64,000 nt of DNA, taken from positions 1 through 64,000 of the forward strand of contig CAVZFC010000029.1 of NCBI GenBank assembly GCA_963774445.1, written 5' to 3'. A program made the translations under genes and the position numbers. Under the pieces are notes generated by a model. It ran no database searches. It was not told where the DNA came from and worked only from the letters and a program-made list of their open reading frames with translations. This DNA is from CAVUQH01 sp963774445. Its GTDB lineage: Bacteria; Myxococcota_A; Polyangia; Haliangiales; Haliangiaceae. Of the stretch, positions 59,375 through 64,000 are shown piece by piece. Numbering within the stretch: the stretch's first letter is position 1; every line of letters starts with the position of its first letter.

Positions 59375-60311
59375 CACGCCCGCCGCCGAGCGCTCGCCGC
59401 GGCGGGCGCGCAGGCGCGATCGGCGGCGCAAACGGCCGGGCATGCACCGCCGCGCCCTGCCGCCGCCGGTACCGCCGGAGCAGCTGTCGCGCGATCCACT
59501 GATCCACGACAAGGCCGAGTCATCGCGCGCGGCCGCCCTGATTGCCGCGCTGGTGGTCGGCGCCGCCATCGCCCACGTCGTCGTCACCCTGGTGATCGGC
59601 GTCGCCGGCCGGGTCCTGCACAGCGGCGGCGACTCGTCCAAGGACGAGAAGGTCGAGGTGACGATCAACGACGAGCCGCCTCCCAAGGAGGAGGAGAAGC
59701 CGCCGGAGAAGCCGCCCGAGAAGCCGGACATCGACACCGCGCCGGAGAAGAAGCCGGAGCCCAAGGCGCGAGTCGAGAAGCAGACGCCGCCGGAGACCAC
59801 GCAGCCCGAGACCACGCCGCCGCCGCGCGTTGGCCTGTCGCTCGAATCGACGGTCGGCGAAGGCGACGGTCCGGCGTTCGCGGTCGGCGACACCCGCCTG
59901 GGGTCGACCGCCGAGACTGCGCCCGACCCCAACGCCAAACCGCCGGAGAAGAAGCCGGAGCCGGACAAGAAACCGGAGCCGGTCCAGCGCAACCGCAAGT
60001 CGCAGAACATCCCCGCCGGTGGCGCCGGCGACGAGCTGGTCAAGCCCAAGCGCTCGCAGCGGGTCGAGCCGGACTATCCACCCGAGCTGCGCGCCCAGGG
60101 GATCGAGGCCAACGTAGTGGTGCAGGTCCAGATCGACGCCACCGGCGTGGTCACCAAGGTCGACATCATCGCCCCGGCGCCGCAGGCCGCCTTCAACGAG
60201 GCGGCGCGGGCGGCCGCTCTGCGCGAGCAGTTCGCGCCGGCGACCCGCGGCGGCAAGGCGATCCCGTTCACCCTCAGCTTCACCTACCGCTTCCGCATCG
60301 GCACCAAATGA
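59358..60311 (+). CDS. tonB: TonB-family energy transducer
   Basis: With GTG 59358 the product has 317 residues; the ATG at 59442 (289 residues) is an equally good alternative, since neither has a strong ribosome site. A single N-terminal helix (AALIAALVVGAAIAHVVVTL) anchors it. A long Pro/Glu/Lys-rich spacer (EKPPEKPPEKPDIDTAPEKK and similar) spans the periplasm, and the last 85 residues (RVEPDYPPELRAQGIEANVV ... FTYRFRIGTK) are the TonB C-terminal domain that touches receptor TonB boxes. It overlaps exbD by 17 bases with this start. Confidence 0.88.
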   Translation: MTARSSTPAAERSPRRARRRDRRRKRPGMHRRALPPPVPPEQLSRDPLIHDKAESSRAAALIAALVVGAAIAHVVVTLVIGVAGRVLHSGGDSSKDEKVEVTINDEPPPKEEEKPPEKPPEKPDIDTAPEKKPEPKARVEKQTPPETTQPETTPPPRVGLSLESTVGEGDGPAFAVGDTRLGSTAETAPDPNAKPPEKKPEPDKKPEPVQRNRKSQNIPAGGAGDELVKPKRSQRVEPDYPPELRAQGIEANVVVQVQIDATGVVTKVDIIAPAPQAAFNEAARAAALREQFAPATRGGKAIPFTLSFTYRFRIGTK

Positions 60312-61258
60312 AATCACGCCAGCTCATCGCCTGCGCGCTCGCCCTGGCCGCCTCGGCCGGCTGCGCCGACTCGTTCCCGGACTACAACCAGGTCACCGGC
60401 TTCCGCCTGCTGGGCATGCGCGCCGACACGCCGACGCTGGCCGACGGCGAGTCGTCCCAGCTCAGCGCGCTGGTCACCGAGACCGGCGCGACCTACGCCT
60501 GGAGCTGGTGCCCGCTCACCCAGGGCCAGGCCGGCGGCTACGCCTGCGCCATCAGCCACGACCAGCTGCAGGCGGTCGCCGACCAGACGCTGGGCGCCGG
60601 CCAGGTGACGGTGCCGCCGTACGACCTGGGCAGCGGCGAGACCGCTACCTTCGCCTACCCGGTGCCGCCCGAGCTGCTGGCGGCGGTCTGCGACTTCATC
60701 AAGCAGAACGACGTCACCGACGTCCCCGACCTGCCCAGCTGCGACGGCCGCTACGAGATCAAGCTGCGGCTGGAGACCAGCGGCTCGGACAACAGCGTGA
60801 TCGGCGTGCGCGACGTCGATCTGCTCTATCAGGACGGTCTCGAGCGCAACGCCAACCCGACCATCGCCGGCGTCGTCGCGGTCGACCCGACCGGTGCCGA
60901 GGTCACGCTCGACCCGAGCGCCGCCACCCAGCTCCAGCGCGACGTCAACTACACCCTGCGCGTCGACGTCGGCGCCGACCAGGCCGAGACCTACATGGCG
61001 CCGCCGGTCGAGGGCGGGCCGCCGGTGCCGACGCGCGAGAATCTGTTCGTCACCTGGTTCTACGAGGCCGGCGCCATGGACAGGATTCGCACCTCGTACC
61101 TGCAGGACTCGGACCTGGCCAACCTGCGCGAGAACCACTGGCGCACGCCGACGACCGACGAACGGACCGAGGCGACGACCACGCTCTGGTTCGTCATCCG
61201 CGACGATCGCGGCGGCATCAGCTGGATCACCCGCACCATCGGGCTGGTGCAGCCATGA
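60308..61258 (+). CDS. Predicted lipoprotein in TonB operon
   Basis: The product has 316 residues. The signal ends in LALAASAGCADSF (lipobox). The body has several Cys residues (SWCPLTQ, YACAISHDQ, AVCDFIKQND, LPSCDGRYE) and an Ig-like or fibronectin-like style. The C-terminal third (LWFVIRDDRGGISWITRTIG) resembles lipoprotein domains found with TonB receptors in myxobacteria. It overlaps tonB and the receptor gene by four bases each. It may bind the substrate at the cell surface. Family not recognised. Confidence 0.75.
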   Translation: MKSRQLIACALALAASAGCADSFPDYNQVTGFRLLGMRADTPTLADGESSQLSALVTETGATYAWSWCPLTQGQAGGYACAISHDQLQAVADQTLGAGQVTVPPYDLGSGETATFAYPVPPELLAAVCDFIKQNDVTDVPDLPSCDGRYEIKLRLETSGSDNSVIGVRDVDLLYQDGLERNANPTIAGVVAVDPTGAEVTLDPSAATQLQRDVNYTLRVDVGADQAETYMAPPVEGGPPVPTRENLFVTWFYEAGAMDRIRTSYLQDSDLANLRENHWRTPTTDERTEATTTLWFVIRDDRGGISWITRTIGLVQP

Positions 61259-63943
61259 GAGCCGCCGCCACAGCCACGCTGACCGCCCTGGCGGTGCTGG
61301 CCGCCGCGCCCGCCGCCCGCGCGCAGGCGCCCGCGCCGACCGTCGACAAGCTGCCGCAGCTCACGCGCAAGGTCGATCCGACCTACCCGCCCAGGGCGCT
61401 GGCCGACCGGGTCGAAGCGACCGTGGTGCTCGACGTCGACATCGCCGACGACGGCACCGTCGACACCGTCACCGTGGTGTTCGACCGACGTGCGCGCCGA
61501 AGACGGCACGCCGGTCGAGAGCCACACCGGCGCCGAGAAGGACTCCTACGGCTTCGCCCAGGCGGCGATCATCGCCGGCACCCAGCTCGAGTTCTCGCCG
61601 GCCGAGTCCGGAGGCGCGCCGATCGCGGTGCGCATCCAATACACCTACCGCTTCCGCCCGCCCGCCCCGCCGATCCAGCCGCCGCGCCTGGACAACCTGG
61701 TGACCAGGCCGCCGCCCGGGCTCACCGGGCCGCCGCCGGTTCCGATCGTCAACCTGCGCGGCGTGCTGGTCGAGCGCGGCACGCGTGCCCCGGTCGCCGG
61801 CGCCACCGTCACCGTCTATCGCGGCGAGGGCGAGGCCGCCGAGGGCTACGACGCCACCACCGACGCAAGCGGCGAGTTCCGCTTCTACGACCTGGCGCCG
61901 GGCCGGTGGAACGTGCTGGCCCAGCACGGGGGCTACATCAAGTTCGAGACCCACGAGACGATCACCGAGGGCGAGATGCTCGACGTGAAGTACTACATCG
62001 AGAAGGGCTCGTACAATCCGTACGACGTCACCGTCGAGGTCGAGCCGCCGCGCAAGGAGGTCAACCGCCGCACCCTCAACACCGCCGACATCAGCAAGGT
62101 GCCGGGCACCCTGGGCGATCCGGTGCTGGTGATCGAGAACCTGCCCGGCGTGGCCCGCACTCAGCCCGGGCAGATCGTCGTGCGCGGCTCGGGCCCGCAG
62201 GACACCGGCGTCTTCATCGACGGCGCCATCGTCCCGCTCATCTACCACTTCGGCGGGCTCAAGAGCGTGCTGCCGTCGGAGGTGGTCGACAGCGTCGACT
62301 TCTACCCCGGCAACTACTCGGTGCAATACGGCCGCGGCATGGGCGGCGTCTTCGACCTGCACATCAAGCGCCTGGAGCCCAAGCGGGTGCACGGCTCGGC
62401 CGACATCAGCGTGCTCGACACGTCGCTCTATCTGGAGGTGCCCGTCGGCAAGCACGGCGCCGTCGCGGTGGCCGGCCGGCGCAGCTACGTCGGCTCGGTC
62501 CTGGACGCGGTCATCCCCGCCGACTCCGGCATCGGCCTGATCAGCGCGCCCCGGTACTACGACTTCCAGGTGCTGGGCAACTGGCGCCCGGATCCGTCGC
62601 AGGACGTGCGACTGCTGTTCCTCGGATCCGACGATCTGTTCGAGCTGCTGTTCGAGGACCCGTCCGAACAGGCCGGCACGGTGGCCAACTCCGGCAGCCT
62701 GACCGCCAAGACCAGCTTTCAGCGGCTGATGGCCGAGTACCGCTACACGCCGAACAAGGAGCTGCAGAATCGCCTCAAGCTGTCGGTCGGCCGCGACCGG
62801 ATCTTCTTCTCGGCGCTCGATGTCTTCAAGCTCGACATCACCCAGTACCTGTTCCAGCTGCGCGACACCGCCAGCGTGCAGATCAACCGGAACGTGCGCC
62901 TGAGCGCCGGCGTTGACAGCCTGGCCGTCGCCTATCACGGCGAGGTGCTGGCGCCGCAGCCGCCGCGCGAGGGCCAACCGCAGGGCCAGTTCAACCCCGA
63001 CGACATCCGGTTCTCCCAGTTCGACGACACGGCGTTCGCCATAGCGCCGTTCGTCGAGGGCGAGCTGACCCTGGGTCCGGTGTCGCTGGTCCCCGGCCTG
63101 CGCATGGACTACTTCTCGCTGACCAACGAATTCAGCGTCGACCCGCGCATCGTCGCCCGCTGGGACGTCGGCAAGTTCGCCGCCAAGGCCGGCGCCGCCG
63201 TCGTCCACCAGGAGCCGCAGTTCGCCGAGGTCAACGTGGTCTTCGGCAACCCCGACCTGGGTCTGCAGAAGGCCTACCAGTACTCGGTCGGCGGCGAGTG
63301 GCGTCCGCTGCGCCAGCTGGGGCTCGACCTGACCCTCTTCTACAAGGACATGCGCGACCTGGTCAGCCCCAGCGACAAGTTCGTCGAGCGCAACGGCATG
63401 CAGGTGCCGGAGCGCTACGACAACCGCGGCACCGGCACGGTCTACGGCGCCGAGGTGTTCGCCGAGCACAAGTTCGCCAACAACTTGCGCGGCTGGCTCT
63501 CCTACACCCTGTCGCGAGCCAAGCGCCGCGACAACCCCGACAGCGACGAGCGGCTGTTCGACTACGACCAGACCCACATCCTCGCCGTGGTCGCCTCGTA
63601 CGTCCTGCCCAGGAACTGGGAGCTGGGCCTGCGCTGGCGCATCGTCACCGGCAGCCCGACCACACCGGTGATCGGCAGCGTCTTCGTCAACGAGCGCGAC
63701 GAGTACGTGCCGCTGTACGGCCAGACCAACTCCGGCCGGCTGCCCACGTTCCAGCAACTCGATCTGCGCGTGGACAAGACCTGGGTGTTCGACACCTGGA
63801 AGCTGGGCGGCTACATCAGCCTGCTCAACGCCTACAACTACGAGAACGTCGAGCAGATCACCTACAACTTCGACTACTCGCAGAAGGGATCGGTCAAGGG
63901 CTTGCCGATCATCCCGATCCTGGGCGTCAAGGGGGAGTGGTAG
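61255..63943 (+). CDS. TonB-dependent receptor with N-terminal TonB-C-like domain, frameshifted
   Basis: ATG 61255 opens a signal peptide (cut after AARA) and a TonB C-terminal-like domain (KVDPTYPPRALADRVEATVV). At about 61480 the frame shifts by one. Removing one T from GTGTTCGACC gives VVSTDVRAED and joins it to the frame that runs to 63943. The corrected protein has 895 residues: TonB-C-like about 30-137 (ending IQYTYRFRP), a carboxypeptidase-regulatory-like domain (about 160-240), a plug (DPVLVIENLPGVARTQPGQI, VRGSGP) and a beta-barrel ending in a Trp. Without correction, translation would have to start inside and lose the signal. It is the receptor of the upstream TonB motor; substrate unknown. 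Confidence 0.85.
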
Positions 63944-63954
63944 CGGGAGGTAAT

Positions 63955-64000
63955 ATGGCCGCAGGACCTGTCCAGATCGAGGAAGGCGGGATGACCGGCA
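63955..64000 (+). CDS. Start of a further gene, cut by window edge
   Basis: ATG 63955 follows GGGAGGT at a suitable distance and opens MAAGPVQIEEGGMTG to the window end. It comes 11 bases after the receptor stop, so it continues the operon. Too short to identify. Confidence 0.55.
   Translation, partial: MAAGPVQIEEGGMTG

Overview
The window is high-GC DNA (roughly 70 percent by eye), densely coding on both strands, with many GTG and TTG starts and many 1-11 base stop/start overlaps. Myxococcota (delta-proteobacterial lineage) is the best fit, perhaps a Haliangiaceae/Kofleriaceae-like member. The reasons are secreted proteins with a Gly-Cys / membrane helix / Arg-rich tail like MYXO-CTERM, Hanks-type Ser/Thr kinases fused to AAA and TPR modules, many lipoproteins, an FHA-kinase pair, a chemosensory operon with a hybrid CheA, and an ExbB-ExbD-TonB-receptor operon. 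The assignment is an inference, since no rRNA or other phylogenetic marker was used. The only RNA gene seen is tRNA-Leu(CAA). There is no CRISPR array, integrase or complete insertion sequence.

Layout. 1-2.3 kb: a partial unknown gene and a CPA1 cation/proton antiporter (minus). 2.3-7.3 kb: signalling genes (response regulator, membrane histidine kinase, FHA protein, Ser/Thr kinase, small membrane protein). 7.3-15.4 kb: DnaQ-like exonuclease, fumarase C with an overlapping lipoprotein gene, a 1434-residue kinase/cyclase-like/AAA/TPR protein and a SCO1-like copper lipoprotein. 15.4-21.8 kb: two lipoproteins, an ABC1 kinase, a frameshifted lipoprotein gene, a PCP_red mini-protein, a DUF368 (undecaprenyl-phosphate translocase family) protein and a Na+/Ca2+ exchanger. 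21.8-26.7 kb: two paralogous secreted metzincin-like proteins, whose first zinc His is Gln in both, alternating with a DUF455 ferritin-like protein and an ATP-grasp protein. 26.6-31.7 kb: DUF255 thioredoxin-like lipoprotein, two more lipoproteins and a sirtuin. 31.8-36.6 kb: methyltransferase, a two-gene aldehyde:ferredoxin oxidoreductase/MoaD-like operon, and a RAYT-like transposase relative with degenerate active-site motifs flanked by palindromes. 36.6-43.7 kb: a secreted TolB-propeller/M28/PDZ peptidase, tRNA-Leu, small proteins, DUF429, HNH nuclease, UPF0158 protein, rpoZ with a good sigma70 promoter, and a J-domain protein. 43.7-46.5 kb: a divergent RtcB-like protein next to an NTT/MFS-like transporter.

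46.6-58.1 kb is the most coherent system. It holds a TPR protein, then CheW, a membrane MCP, a CheR-STAS fusion, a CheA-REC hybrid, a three-receiver class III nucleotidyl cyclase and CheB. The last five genes are joined by start/stop overlaps. There is no CheY or CheZ, so the likely output is a cyclic nucleotide. 58.2-64 kb is ExbB-ExbD-TonB, a lipoprotein and a TonB-dependent receptor that carries its own TonB-C-like domain. The receptor gene holds a single-base frameshift, as does the lipoprotein gene at 18.5-19.4 kb. Both may be assembly errors or real lesions.

Several genes have a TATAGT-like -10 hexamer 6-9 bases before the start codon and no Shine-Dalgarno, which suggests leaderless mRNAs. 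No gene-free stretch exceeds 300 bases.
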